Below, piece after piece: positions 17,381 through 26,340 of a stretch of 64,000 nucleotides of DNA (position 1 is its first letter; each line of letters opens with the position of its first letter). The stretch is from G963664115 sp965263045. Its GTDB lineage: Bacteria; Acidobacteriota; Terriglobia; 20CM-2-55-15. The stretch spans positions 2,914,001 to 2,978,000 of the forward strand of contig CBDHGK010000041.1 of NCBI GenBank assembly GCA_965263045.1. The letters are read 5' to 3'. The position numbers and the translations under genes are program-made. The notes under the pieces were generated by a model that saw only the letters and a list, made by a program, of their open reading frames with translations, made no database searches and was not told the DNA's origin.

Positions 17381-18715
17381 ATGAAGCTTTCAGCATTGAT
17401 GTTGGTGTTCAGTGTTGCAATCACGGGCTGCAGCCCTCCCCAAGCGGAGGAAATCTCAGCTCCACCGCAGGACGTCGTCGCTGTGGAAGAAACCCCAGTA
17501 TCACAACAGGACATTGTCGCTCTGGCTCGGGAAATCCACGACGCAATCCTGACCATCGACAGTCACGACGACATACCGTTTAACTTCGCCACTGAAGAAG
17601 TCGATCCCGGCGTGCGCGGCGACCGGCAGGTCGACATTCCCAAAATGATCGAAGGCGGTCTGGACGCCGGATTCTTCATCGTTTATGTCGGCCAGGGAGC
17701 ACGCGACCCGGCCGGATACGCCTTCGCCAGAGAACAGGCCATGAGGAAGTTCGATGCGATCCGCCGGATGACGGACCAGATGTATCCCGACCAGATCGAA
17801 CTGGCGTATACCAGCGCGGACATTGGGCGAATCTCAGCGTTGGGCAAGCGCGCTGCGGCGATTGGCATCGAAAACGGATGGGTAGTCGGTCAGGATCTGG
17901 CACTGGTTCAGGAGTACCACGCTCTGGGCGCCCGCTACATTACACTCGCTCACAACGGGCACAACGACATCAGCGATTCGGCGAATCCGAATCCCGCGCT
18001 CGGCGATGCGGAAGCCGAGCATGGAGGGATCAGTCCGTTCGGTGAGCAGGTGATTGCGGAGATGAACCGGGTGGGCATCATGGTGGACGTCTCACATGTC
18101 TCCAAGGCCGCGATGCTCGAGGCCACCCGCCTCTCACGCTCGCCCGTGATCGCATCCCACTCCAGTGTCAAAGCCCTGTGCGATGTCTCCCGGAACATGG
18201 ACGACGAGCAATTGCTGGCATTGAAAGAAAGCGGCGGCGTGATCCAGACGGTCGCACTCGCCGATTTCGTCAAACTTGATCCGGAACGTGATGCGGCGAT
18301 CGAAGTGCTCAACGAAGCACTTGACCTTCCCCGGGGTCCGATGACGCCCCAGCGCCTGGAAGGGATGTCTGAAACTGAACGCGGGGAATTCTTCGAGAAA
18401 AGATCGGCTCGCGACGCACAGATGAGTGCCATCGACGAAGAATTTCCACCGGCAAACGTGGCCGACTTTGTCGATCATATCGACTACGCCGTCAACCTGA
18501 TCGGCATCGACCACGTGGGTATCAGTTCGGATTTCGATGGCGGTGGGGGTGTCGCCGGTTGGAACGACGCGAGCGAGACATTCAACGTCACTCTGGAGCT
18601 GGTGCGCCGGGGCTATTCAACCGAAGATATCGCGCAGTTGTGGGGCGGGAACCTCCTGCGCGTGTGGCGGGAAACGGAGCGGGTAGCCGCGGAAGCGCAA
18701 TCCGCGGCTGAATAG
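17381..18715 (+). CDS. membrane dipeptidase (peptidase M19) lipoprotein
   Basis: This 444-residue zinc dipeptidase of the renal dipeptidase family M19 has a lipoprotein signal (LSALMLVFSVAITGC, lipobox ITGC), so it should be anchored at the periplasmic face of a membrane. The family metal sites are recognisable. TIDSHDDIPFNF carries a His and Asp, GIENGWVVGQDLALVQEYHALGARYITLAHNGHNDISDSAN carries the bridging Glu region and His, VDVSHVSKAAM carries a further His, and SPVIASHSSVKAL closes the site, followed by the IGIDHVGISSDFDG signature near the end. It cleaves dipeptides or related amides. Its best guess role is amino acid scavenging. AGAGG lies before the ATG. It converges with the broken MBL gene, with 5 bases between them. 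Confidence 0.92.
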   Translation: MKLSALMLVFSVAITGCSPPQAEEISAPPQDVVAVEETPVSQQDIVALAREIHDAILTIDSHDDIPFNFATEEVDPGVRGDRQVDIPKMIEGGLDAGFFIVYVGQGARDPAGYAFAREQAMRKFDAIRRMTDQMYPDQIELAYTSADIGRISALGKRAAAIGIENGWVVGQDLALVQEYHALGARYITLAHNGHNDISDSANPNPALGDAEAEHGGISPFGEQVIAEMNRVGIMVDVSHVSKAAMLEATRLSRSPVIASHSSVKALCDVSRNMDDEQLLALKESGGVIQTVALADFVKLDPERDAAIEVLNEALDLPRGPMTPQRLEGMSETERGEFFEKRSARDAQMSAIDEEFPPANVADFVDHIDYAVNLIGIDHVGISSDFDGGGGVAGWNDASETFNVTLELVRRGYSTEDIAQLWGGNLLRVWRETERVAAEAQSAAE

Positions 18716-18720
18716 ACCGC

Positions 18721-20312
18721 TCAGTTGCCGACGGCTTCCAGAAAAACATCGTGCGATCCCACCGATCCATGAACCCCGGCGTGCTTTTCCACATCTAAAT
18801 TCAAGCGTTGTACGTTCCGATAGAGCGCCCGGAAGTTGTCGTTTGATTCCGGTATCTGGCCCACGTTCGCCGGCGGCGAGTATAAATCGGCGTTCACTAG
18901 AATCTTTTCGGTCGGCAAATAGGCGACGAGCATGTTCCCGTCGTGATTATTGCCATCGAGGGCATAGACGTCGAGCGTCCGACGGCCATCGCTGATCACG
19001 TACTTCCGGCTAACCCCTTCCATCGTGGGAAGCCGGTTCCCGCGAAACCAGGGATAGAGCGTCGAGAGTAAATCCGGCTCCAGTGTGCGGGGCGCCGGAT
19101 AAAAGAACACGTTCTCGTAAAAATCAAGATTTCCCTCGTGCGTCACCACGGTCGCCCCGCGCGCAACGTAGGTCCGCAACCCACCGGAATGGTCGAAGTG
19201 GTAGTGGGTATTGACGACGTACTGAATCGGCTTGTCTGGAATCCGCCGTTCGATTTCCCGAATGACTCCAAGCGAGCGCAGCTCGTCCTGGGGCGCTTCG
19301 ATGACTGCGATGAAGTCGCTAAATTCGACGGCGAAGCTGTGATGGCCCTGGCCGGCCACCCGCCACACGCCTTCGGCGATTTCCTGTGATTCGATGCGCA
19401 CAGCCAGGGGCTCGACGGCGGTCCGAATGCTGTCCGGGACCGCGATTGCAGCATCAGCCGGGTTCACTGTGAGGTCGTTCACACGCACTTCCATCCAGTT
19501 GTGACCCGGGTTCAGCCGGGGGTCGCCCCGGTGGGAGTGCAATACAGTCGGGAACATGATGCCGCCGTAGTCGCGGTAGTCGGTGTAGCGGTGCTCATGC
19601 ACCATATCACCGAAAACGGCATTGGGAACCCAGGTCTGGACACGTTCGACCAGATATTCCGACGTGATCGTCACGTTCACCCGGAACCGATCCATCGCCG
19701 TAAACGACACAATCGTTTTGGGCTGTCCTTCGAGCATCATCGCCGTCGCCGCGGCATCGTCGGCGGCCAGAGCGGCTTTGATCACCCCATGCGGGCTGAG
19801 CCACAGGTCCAACTGCCGTTCCTCCGGCGGTATGCCCGTATTGCTCGTCGCCAGCCGGGACATCAACACCGGCTCACCGCCCCGGAGTACGTTCCACGTG
19901 TATTCACCGCTAACATAGAACTCCTGGTCCCAGTCACCGACTACGGGAATTCCGCCGCCCCCGCGCGGGGCATACCTGATACGGAAGCTTTCAGGCATTC
20001 GGGATTTGAAATTCCGCCGCCCCCGCGCGGGGCATACTCTCCCTGTCGACGTGTCAACTGTTCACCTGAAGCTCGACTCTCGTAATCGATCGTCCGCGTG
20101 TAGGTCAGGTCAGCGCGGGGCCAGTCTTCCCCCGGCGTATATCCCTGTCCGACGGCTGCCAGCCAACCCGTGCCGGAGTATCGGATTGCCTGCACCTGGT
20201 CGGCGCCCATGGCCGTCGCCGTCGCCTGTATAACCGTGATGGCATCCTGTGCTGAGGCGGTTCCCACCACGAGCGTGATAAGTCCAGTGAGAACAACGTA
20301 ATTTAGGGCCAT
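18721..20312 (-). pseudogene. exported MBL-fold protein gene, frameshifted by a 62-bp insertion
   Basis: The 5' part (ATG at 20312, GGGAGGT ribosome site 5 bases upstream) encodes a signal peptide and then YSGTGWLAAVGQGYTPGEDWPRADLTYTRTIDYESRA...RRQGEYAPRGGGG. The 3' part, in another frame, begins with the same YAPRGGGG and continues VVGDWDQEFYVSGEYTWN. It then carries the MBL site NTHYHFDHSGG (HxHxDH) and the distal GNNHDGN. Together they make one family member of ~510 residues. Between the parts, a 28-base sequence occurs twice (19948-19975, 20010-20037) with 34 extra bases, adding 62 bases and shifting the frame. The C-terminal frame could restart from an ATG inside the insert, but would lack export. 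I call it a pseudogene; a sequencing or assembly error is possible. Confidence 0.75.
19948..20037. repeat. 28-bp direct repeat bounding a 34-bp insert inside the MBL gene
   Basis: Identical 28-base copies lie at 19948-19975 and 20010-20037 and encode the Ala-Pro-Arg-Gly-Gly-Gly-Gly segment. Period 62, not a multiple of three. Confidence 0.9.
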
Positions 20313-20885
20313 CGTGACCTCCCTCGGTCTGAAGATAAGGAGTGCGATTGTCTGACGGAAGACAGGAAGTTTCAACCTGTTTCGGGGGAAGGAGCACCCC
20401 GGTCGCATCGGAACCCGGATCGGCCGGCTGTTCGTGGGTCGGAACGCTGAATTCTGAAGTGTATACCGGCCCGGTATTTTCCGAAGGGGCAGTCGTCAAT
20501 TTGATTGGAGCCCCAGCCCAGCTCTCATCTGGAATGCAATGGACCACGATCGCGATCCCGGGTAACCGATCCTGAGTCTTGACTTCGGACTGGGTTTAAG
20601 ATCGTTAGGATCTAGCGGACCCAACTCCCGTTGCTGTACACGCACCGGAACATAGACTCCAGGCAAGAATCTCCTCGGTCCCAGGAGCCTTCCGTGTGTC
20701 CGCTCACCTGTCCCGTCATCGAGTGCAAACGGTTTTCAGGAAACGAACTGGGATACCGGGAGCCGCCTTTTGCAGCGGACCCCGGCGTCAGGATGACTCA
20801 TCGGATCGATTTCGAGTGCAGCCCGGAAGTGTCGGCGCCAGACTCCGAGGTTGGTCTGCTGGGCCAAACTTCTCCCAGCCTCAGG
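20313..20885. other. intergenic, no supported gene
   Basis: About 570 bases holding the leader of the broken MBL gene and otherwise only short frames without recognisable products. Confidence 0.45.
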
Positions 20886-21689
20886 TCAGTACCACGTTCG
20901 TTGAAGCACCTCGGTACCACCCCCGCCTTCAGCGACGAGCGCGGCGAATTTGTCCACATCGCTCTCACCGTAGTGATAGGGGTATACCGACACCGGCGCA
21001 AACTCGACCACAGCGCTGGCTGCCTGCTCCTCGGTCATCGTGTAGGGCAGATTGAAGCACACGAACGCCACATCGATGTTTTCCAGCGCGCGCATTTCCG
21101 GAATGTCTTCGGTATCGCCACTGATATAGACCCGCTTTCCACCCATCGTCAATACGTAGCCGTTGCCACGACCCTGTTCGTGGAACGCCAGGCGATCTTC
21201 GGTAAGGTTGTACATCGGTACCGCTTCAACGGTGAGACCCAGCAGCGACGTCTCGCTCCCGTTCGCCAGCGTGTTGGCCTGTGCGGCCAGTCCTTCCGGA
21301 AGCCCTTCGATTACAGCCGCAGGCGCTACGATTACAGTGTCGGCAGCAGTGACGGCTTCCAGTGTCGGCGCGTCAAGGTGATCCCCATGAACGTCGGTGA
21401 TCAGGATCAGGTCCGGCGCCGGCAAGCCGTCGAAAAGCTCGGCTCCGCCGACGGGATCGACGTAGATCGTCTGTCCGTCCCAAGCCATCGCAAAGGTGGC
21501 ATGGTTCAGCGGCTGAACAACAAGGTCCCCGCTGTCGGTCTCGATGTGGTCTCCGGTCACCATCGGACCCGACGGGGCTGCCGGTTGGGCCTCCACCGAA
21601 GCTTCAGGTTCGGGTGCCGTAGCAGGCGCACAGGCGACCAGGATCACCAATGACGAAACCAGGCACATGGATAAAAGGTTGAGTCTCAT
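20886..21689 (-). CDS. MBL-fold metal-dependent hydrolase lipoprotein (UlaG-like)
   Basis: This 267-residue protein has a lipoprotein signal (LNLLSMCLVSSLVILVAC, lipobox LVAC) followed by an Ala/Pro/Glu-rich linker to residue ~45. The catalytic domain resembles the UlaG/beta-lactamase_3 group: LNHATFAMAWDGQTIYVDPVGG, then the metal motif DVHGDHLDAPT (HxDH, residues ~100-106), VYISGDTED with the bridging Asp, and YPYHYGE near the C-terminus with the last His. This differs from the classical HxHxDH because the first His of the motif is replaced (DVH). Substrate is unknown; family members act on lactones or phosphodiesters. It is predicted to be membrane-anchored and periplasmic. The start is preceded by GAGGGAC-type purines. 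It stands alone. Confidence 0.85.
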   Translation of the reverse strand: MRLNLLSMCLVSSLVILVACAPATAPEPEASVEAQPAAPSGPMVTGDHIETDSGDLVVQPLNHATFAMAWDGQTIYVDPVGGAELFDGLPAPDLILITDVHGDHLDAPTLEAVTAADTVIVAPAAVIEGLPEGLAAQANTLANGSETSLLGLTVEAVPMYNLTEDRLAFHEQGRGNGYVLTMGGKRVYISGDTEDIPEMRALENIDVAFVCFNLPYTMTEEQAASAVVEFAPVSVYPYHYGESDVDKFAALVAEGGGGTEVLQRTWY

Positions 21690-22098
21690 AAGTCCCTCCT
21701 CGGATTGATTAAGATTCGACGTATGCTAGCGCCGACCGCGGCGCTTGTCAATTTGAAGGGTTTCCGCGAGAATTCCACGGCTTTACCGGGCAACTTCCAC
21801 CTTTTCCCACAGATTCGAAACAGGGCTACTTTGCTCCGAGTGGCAGGAGCAACTCGATCCAGACCCGCGATCAACGAGAGGCGAAGGCAACTCGAACGAA
21901 GCTCTTAAATGTAATTTTTGGAATAATATGAATAGTAACTTGAACCCTGAACGTCGCCGCCCGCGATCGAGCCTCGCCGGGCGATCGGGCGGCACATAGA
22001 CGTCGACCAGGAACACTGGAGTGACAGCCCAGCTGGCGGGTCCGGGGGGGAGACGAGGCCCCTATTCGATTCGCATCAGATTGGATTCGGATCGTCGT
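21690..22098. other. intergenic, nothing recognised
   Basis: About 400 bases between two minus-strand genes. No supported gene, no clear repeat. It includes an AT-rich patch near 21906-21935. Confidence 0.45.
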
Positions 22099-24579
22099 TC
22101 AAACCGTCGCATCTCTCGCCTTCAATCCAGCCATAATCTTGTCTCGGGTGATCGGATGCTCGCGGATCCGGACGCCGCACGCATTGTAGATCGCATTCGC
22201 AAGCGCGCCGGGAGGCGCCCCGATCGCCGTCTCCGCAAATCCTTTTGTCCCGAAGAACCAGCGGGGCTCCAGGCTGTTGACGAAAATCTGGGTCTGTTCC
22301 GGAATGTCCATGATTGTCGGAAGGCGGTAGGACAGATAGCCGACGCTGTAGTGGCGGGTACCGGGAAACTCCCTGTCCCAGGGAAGGGCGTCCGTCGCAA
22401 CCTGTGTGCTCTGCATCAGCGACCCGCCCATGTCGGCCTCCGCTAACAGCGGGTTGATGACCTGCCCGGAATCGTGGCAATACGCGGCGTTGACAAAACG
22501 CCAGTCGCCAGTCCATGTGTCGACTTCCACCTCGGCAAAACACGCCCCAATGCCCCGATTCATCGCTCGCCCGATGGATCCGGGGTGAACACAGCTCCCC
22601 ATCTGCCGTATGGCGCCACCGTTGGCGCGGGCAAGCTCGGCAAACGTTGTCCGAATTTCGGGATCGGCTGTGGATGCGATGACGCCATCCCGGACCTCCA
22701 GGGCGTCGGCATCGACATTCAGTCGACCGGCGGCCTGTTCGAGAAGATTTCTCCGAAGCCGGTCAGCGGCGTTGTTTAGGGCACCGCCCTGTAGCTGTGT
22801 GGTGAGACCGCTGTTCCATCCCGGCGCGGACGGGGCGATATCGGAGTCACCCCATACCACCCGAATCTGGGTCAGGCTCGTGAAACCCAGAATCTCCGCA
22901 ACCAGCGCCGACATCGAGGTGCCGTGATTTGTTCCGCTGTCGGGCTGGGCAAAGTGGAGGACGATCTCGCCACCACCGTTCAGTTCCAGTTCGGCATTGT
23001 AGGGGGCACGACCACCCCCACCGTCGCCCGTCGTCAGCCGGTCGAAACCCACTTCGCTGAAATGGTATCCCACACGTCCCGCATGATGCTGGGACATCGC
23101 CACTCCGAATCCCCTCTTGAACCGCCCGGCATTTCCGCCTGGCTCGGGATTCCTTCGTTCCCATCCGATGGCCTTCGAACCCTCCTCCAGAATCTCAACC
23201 GATGCATACGAATCGTATGTGAGGGCGCCGTTTTCGCTCTCGGGCATCGGGCTTACCGTCGGCCCCCCTTGTTCGTGAGTAACGCGTGTCCCCGGCTTCT
23301 GGACGTTGAGCAACCGGAATTCGACCGGGTCAATCCCGACGGCTTCAGCCATTTCGTCCATCATCTGTTCCCAGCCCCACTTGAACTCCTGCTGCATATT
23401 GCTCCGGGACGGGCCGATGGTCATCGAATTGGTTCGGTAGCGAAACCCGATCTCCTTCCAGTTTGGAACAACGTGGAGATACAGTTCGGAACGGCCACCG
23501 CCGCCGGTCCCCCGTTCACCGGAGTTGACAAAGAACTCCCTCCGGCAGGCGATGATGCGCCCGTCACCTGTAGCCCCCACTTTGAAGTGTTGTCTGTTCT
23601 CCGGCTTCACCTGCATGTGCGCCAGTTCGTTATCTTTGGGAAGCATCAACTTCGCGGGCCGGCCGGTCATTTTTGCAATGTGGGCGACCCAGGGATAAAA
23701 CTTCTCCGATCCCTGCCGTGCACCTCCGAAGGAACAACCGTTCCACCGGTTAATGTACCGGATATTCGACACGTCGATGCCCAGCCGCCGGGCCAGAGCC
23801 GCGCGCTGCGGATAGATACCCTGACTCATTCCCCAGAGGGTCAACTGGTCTCCCTCCCAGCGGGCGACGCTTCCGCAGGGTTGGATGGGGACGATTTCTC
23901 CACCAGCGAAGTAGTAGGTAAACTCGCGGACCACATCCGCTTCCTCGAACGCGCGCTCAACATCGCCGTATTCCGCCTCTACCGTCGTAAAATTCCCTCT
24001 CCCGTCACCGAGGTCCGGTGCGTCCGCCGCCATGACCTGAGCGAGATTCGATGCGAAAGGAAGCACCTCGTACTCGACGTCGATCCGGGCGACGGCGTCT
24101 GCGGCCAGATCCTCGGTTTCGGCGGCGACGATGGCGACGACTTCGCCCTGGAAGAAGAGTTCGTCGGGCAATGGATAGGTACTGGGCGCATTCCCTGGAG
24201 TGAGGATGTAGGCGACACCCGGCATCCGCTCCGCCCGCGATACATCCATGGTCCGCACCCGTGCGCGGGGATGCGGGGACGGGAGGCACTTCAGGTAGAG
24301 CAGATCGGGAAACCAGACACGGGTGGCATATTCCGCTTTTCCGGTGAACCGCGGAATTGCCACCTCAGGCATCGGCGGTATGGGCTTGCCAACGACGTTG
24401 AGATTCACCGGCGGGTAGCCCTGCCATTTCCGGGTGACGATTTGGTCGTCGCCTTCAACGAGCGTATCTTCGGGACCGTGACCACCGCCGGTCGAATAAT
24501 CCCGAACCATCGGTTGATTGATCACGATTGAATGGAGCGGTGAGGATTCGATTTTCGGCTTTCCCGTATCCTGGCTCAT
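22099..24579 (-). CDS. xanthine dehydrogenase-family molybdopterin-binding subunit
   Basis: This 826-residue large subunit of the xanthine oxidase family has an N-terminal aldehyde-oxidase a/b hammerhead domain (FTGKAEYATRVWFPDLLYLKCLPSPHPRARV...) followed by the molybdopterin-binding domains (QGIYPQRAALARRLG, RWNGCSFGGARQGS, GTNHGTSMSALVAE). The catalytic Glu is probably in GTKGFAETAIGAPPGALANAI near the end. Differences from standard members are notable: the usual GGGFGGK is GCSFGGAR, and the AYRGxG loop is replaced by IGPSRSNMQQ. It also lacks adjacent FAD and [2Fe-2S] subunits, which normally accompany it. GGAGG lies 8 bases before the ATG at 24579; a TTG five codons earlier overlaps that site. 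The DUF169 gene precedes it by 107 bases. No export signal is obvious. Confidence 0.88.
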   Translation of the reverse strand: MSQDTGKPKIESSPLHSIVINQPMVRDYSTGGGHGPEDTLVEGDDQIVTRKWQGYPPVNLNVVGKPIPPMPEVAIPRFTGKAEYATRVWFPDLLYLKCLPSPHPRARVRTMDVSRAERMPGVAYILTPGNAPSTYPLPDELFFQGEVVAIVAAETEDLAADAVARIDVEYEVLPFASNLAQVMAADAPDLGDGRGNFTTVEAEYGDVERAFEEADVVREFTYYFAGGEIVPIQPCGSVARWEGDQLTLWGMSQGIYPQRAALARRLGIDVSNIRYINRWNGCSFGGARQGSEKFYPWVAHIAKMTGRPAKLMLPKDNELAHMQVKPENRQHFKVGATGDGRIIACRREFFVNSGERGTGGGGRSELYLHVVPNWKEIGFRYRTNSMTIGPSRSNMQQEFKWGWEQMMDEMAEAVGIDPVEFRLLNVQKPGTRVTHEQGGPTVSPMPESENGALTYDSYASVEILEEGSKAIGWERRNPEPGGNAGRFKRGFGVAMSQHHAGRVGYHFSEVGFDRLTTGDGGGGRAPYNAELELNGGGEIVLHFAQPDSGTNHGTSMSALVAEILGFTSLTQIRVVWGDSDIAPSAPGWNSGLTTQLQGGALNNAADRLRRNLLEQAAGRLNVDADALEVRDGVIASTADPEIRTTFAELARANGGAIRQMGSCVHPGSIGRAMNRGIGACFAEVEVDTWTGDWRFVNAAYCHDSGQVINPLLAEADMGGSLMQSTQVATDALPWDREFPGTRHYSVGYLSYRLPTIMDIPEQTQIFVNSLEPRWFFGTKGFAETAIGAPPGALANAIYNACGVRIREHPITRDKIMAGLKARDATV

Positions 24580-24686
24580 TAGATCTGCCTCCAATCAACA
24601 ACGCCAATCTGACGAATGGCTGTTGGACAAAGACCGTCACCGCACCTGAGGTCGGACGGACCTCGCTCCCGGCTTACGGCGTGCTC

Positions 24687-25448
24687 TTACTCACCCGCAT
24701 TCTGAAGCCGAACCAGGGATTCTTTCACCGTGGGCGACTGGCCCGTTTCAACATCTGCGCGCCGAAGTTCGTGGAACTGGGTCAGAACCGTGTTGGCCTC
24801 CGCCAGCACCTTTATCCGTTCCGCATACTTCGCGATCTTGGCGCCGGGCAAGGCCCACAGGGCAAAGTCGTCGGTGAGCACGTCCAGATAGGCACGCGCT
24901 CCGCAGCAACCGAGACTCAGCGCAGCATTGCCCGTATTGACGGCCTGGGGTATGACGCCACACGCGGGCCGCCCCAGGGCCGGTGGCACATTGGGTTCCA
25001 CCTGCCCGACCGCCTCGGCGATCGCGAGGCTTTGCCTGGAATTCGCGAACAACAGAACGGCCGACGGATCCAGGGGCGTGGAGGCCAGCGGCGCATAGAC
25101 GACGTGTTTGGCCTCTTCCTTTAAAACGGGAATCGCTGGGATGTCTTCGGGACGCACATAGCCCAGGTCCCCGAAGACTTTAAGGCTGTCGTTCAGATCT
25201 TCCTCTGAAGCCCCAGCAAGGGGCATGTGATGGGTGAACATACCGATGCTGCAGTTTTGATGGTCCTGCGGAGATGTGACAAATGCGGCCTCGGCACCCT
25301 GCTCCCAGAAGGAACATCCGGCTGGGACGGCCTTCGAGGGACCCGGAACGCCCTCTGGTTTTTCATCAGTGATACAGACAGCAACGGGAGCAACCCGAAG
25401 TCCTAGCGAATCCATAATGGTCTGGGCGATTGGGGCATATTCACTCAT
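24687..25448 (-). CDS. DUF169 family protein
   Basis: This 253-residue protein belongs to DUF169. The pattern is LGLRVAPVAVCITDEKPEGVP, AVPAGCSFWEQGAEAAFVTSPQDHQNCSIGMFTHHM with conserved Cys residues, VLLFANSRQSLAIAEAV, and ACGVIPQAVNTGNAALSLGCCGARAYLDVLTDDFALWALPG. The family is linked in the literature to ArCR-type or metal-dependent chemistry without a firm reaction. Conserved Cys/His could bind a metal. GGGAGA lies 8 bases before the ATG at 25448. It has no signal peptide, so it is cytoplasmic. It is upstream of and parallel to the molybdoenzyme subunit, so the two may be co-transcribed. The functional link is inferred only from this adjacency. Confidence 0.85.
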   Translation of the reverse strand: MSEYAPIAQTIMDSLGLRVAPVAVCITDEKPEGVPGPSKAVPAGCSFWEQGAEAAFVTSPQDHQNCSIGMFTHHMPLAGASEEDLNDSLKVFGDLGYVRPEDIPAIPVLKEEAKHVVYAPLASTPLDPSAVLLFANSRQSLAIAEAVGQVEPNVPPALGRPACGVIPQAVNTGNAALSLGCCGARAYLDVLTDDFALWALPGAKIAKYAERIKVLAEANTVLTQFHELRRADVETGQSPTVKESLVRLQNAGE

Positions 25449-25649
25449 CACGGTTCTCCCTTTATTGGTCAAAAAAGCGAATCACGAATTGGGATACCTT
25501 AGTATCATGGCCCGACTCTGGATTCCAGTGAATGTATGGATGCTTACAGAACGGTCGTCGAGTTACACCTTATCGTTACAGTTGAAAGGTCCCTGCTGCA
25601 GTGCGCGCCTGCCTTGACAATTTTTTCCGCTAAATGGATAGTCCGAACC

Positions 25650-26021
25650 ATGTGTCTCCGCAAAGGTGTGGCTTCGATCCTGCTACTGCCGATGTTTATC
25701 AGCGGGCTGGCGATGGTATGTGGCGAGCCTGGATCGAGTACAGGGGAAACCGGCGTCACCGCGGTGGTCTCAGAAAACCTCTCATTCGTGTGCGACGGAA
25801 CCATGTGCCGCATGATGAGTATGATCGCCGGTTCAGGGGCGATTTGCCTGGTCTCCAGCAGCGGGGCAGGCATCGCCGTGTTCGACCTGGGCCTGGCTAT
25901 TCCGTGCCACGCCGTTGATATCCGATTTCTATTGCCTGTAGTTCATGAACCCACCTCGGAGTATGTACCCTTGTATACCTCCCCATCTCTTTCTAGCCTG
26001 ACGCCCCCTCCAGAAGCGTAA
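25650..26021 (+). CDS. small exported protein of unknown function (tentative)
   Basis: A possible 123-residue protein starting MCLRKGVASILLLPMFISGLAMVCGEPG, which looks like a signal peptide with a possible lipoprotein-type cysteine near residue 23. The mature part is rich in small residues and contains a second hydrophobic stretch (MMSMIAGSGAICLVSSSGAGIAVFDLGLAI). I recognise no family. No strong ribosome binding site is visible upstream. The gap after it (26022-26340) has no supported gene except the leader of the barrel gene. It could be a chance frame; codon statistics would decide. Confidence 0.3.
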   Translation: MCLRKGVASILLLPMFISGLAMVCGEPGSSTGETGVTAVVSENLSFVCDGTMCRMMSMIAGSGAICLVSSSGAGIAVFDLGLAIPCHAVDIRFLLPVVHEPTSEYVPLYTSPSLSSLTPPPEA

Positions 26022-26340
26022 TCCCTGCCTTTGCAACCTGCGCGCCGTCGGAAATGGCGTGAAGGGTGAGGTGGGAAAACCCAGCAGCACCAGACCCGGT
26101 AAACGCGTCTGACAATATGTTGCCCGATGTGACGACCGCCTCGCTCGAATTGAGCGTCGAGCGCTTGGGATTGTCCTTTGAGCGGTATCACCCCGACGCG
26201 GTTCGGGTGCGCCGGGCACCGTCCTAATGCGGCTGGATCGAAATTCGGGGCCACTATACCAGACAGCGTGGAAGAGGTCTTCGCCCTGGATCGTGGTCAG
26301 TCGACGAAGAAAATCAAAACTAATCGAGGATGTAAGGGAA

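Noticed and set aside
19948..20037. Programmed ribosomal frameshifting in the MBL gene
   Set aside because: The two frames are joined by a duplicated 28-bp sequence with extra bases, not by a slippery site, so an insertion explains it better.
22924..24531. 535-codon plus-strand frame antisense to the molybdopterin subunit
   Set aside because: Low-complexity mirror of a GC-rich gene. No domain or ribosome site; the opposite strand has clear family motifs throughout.
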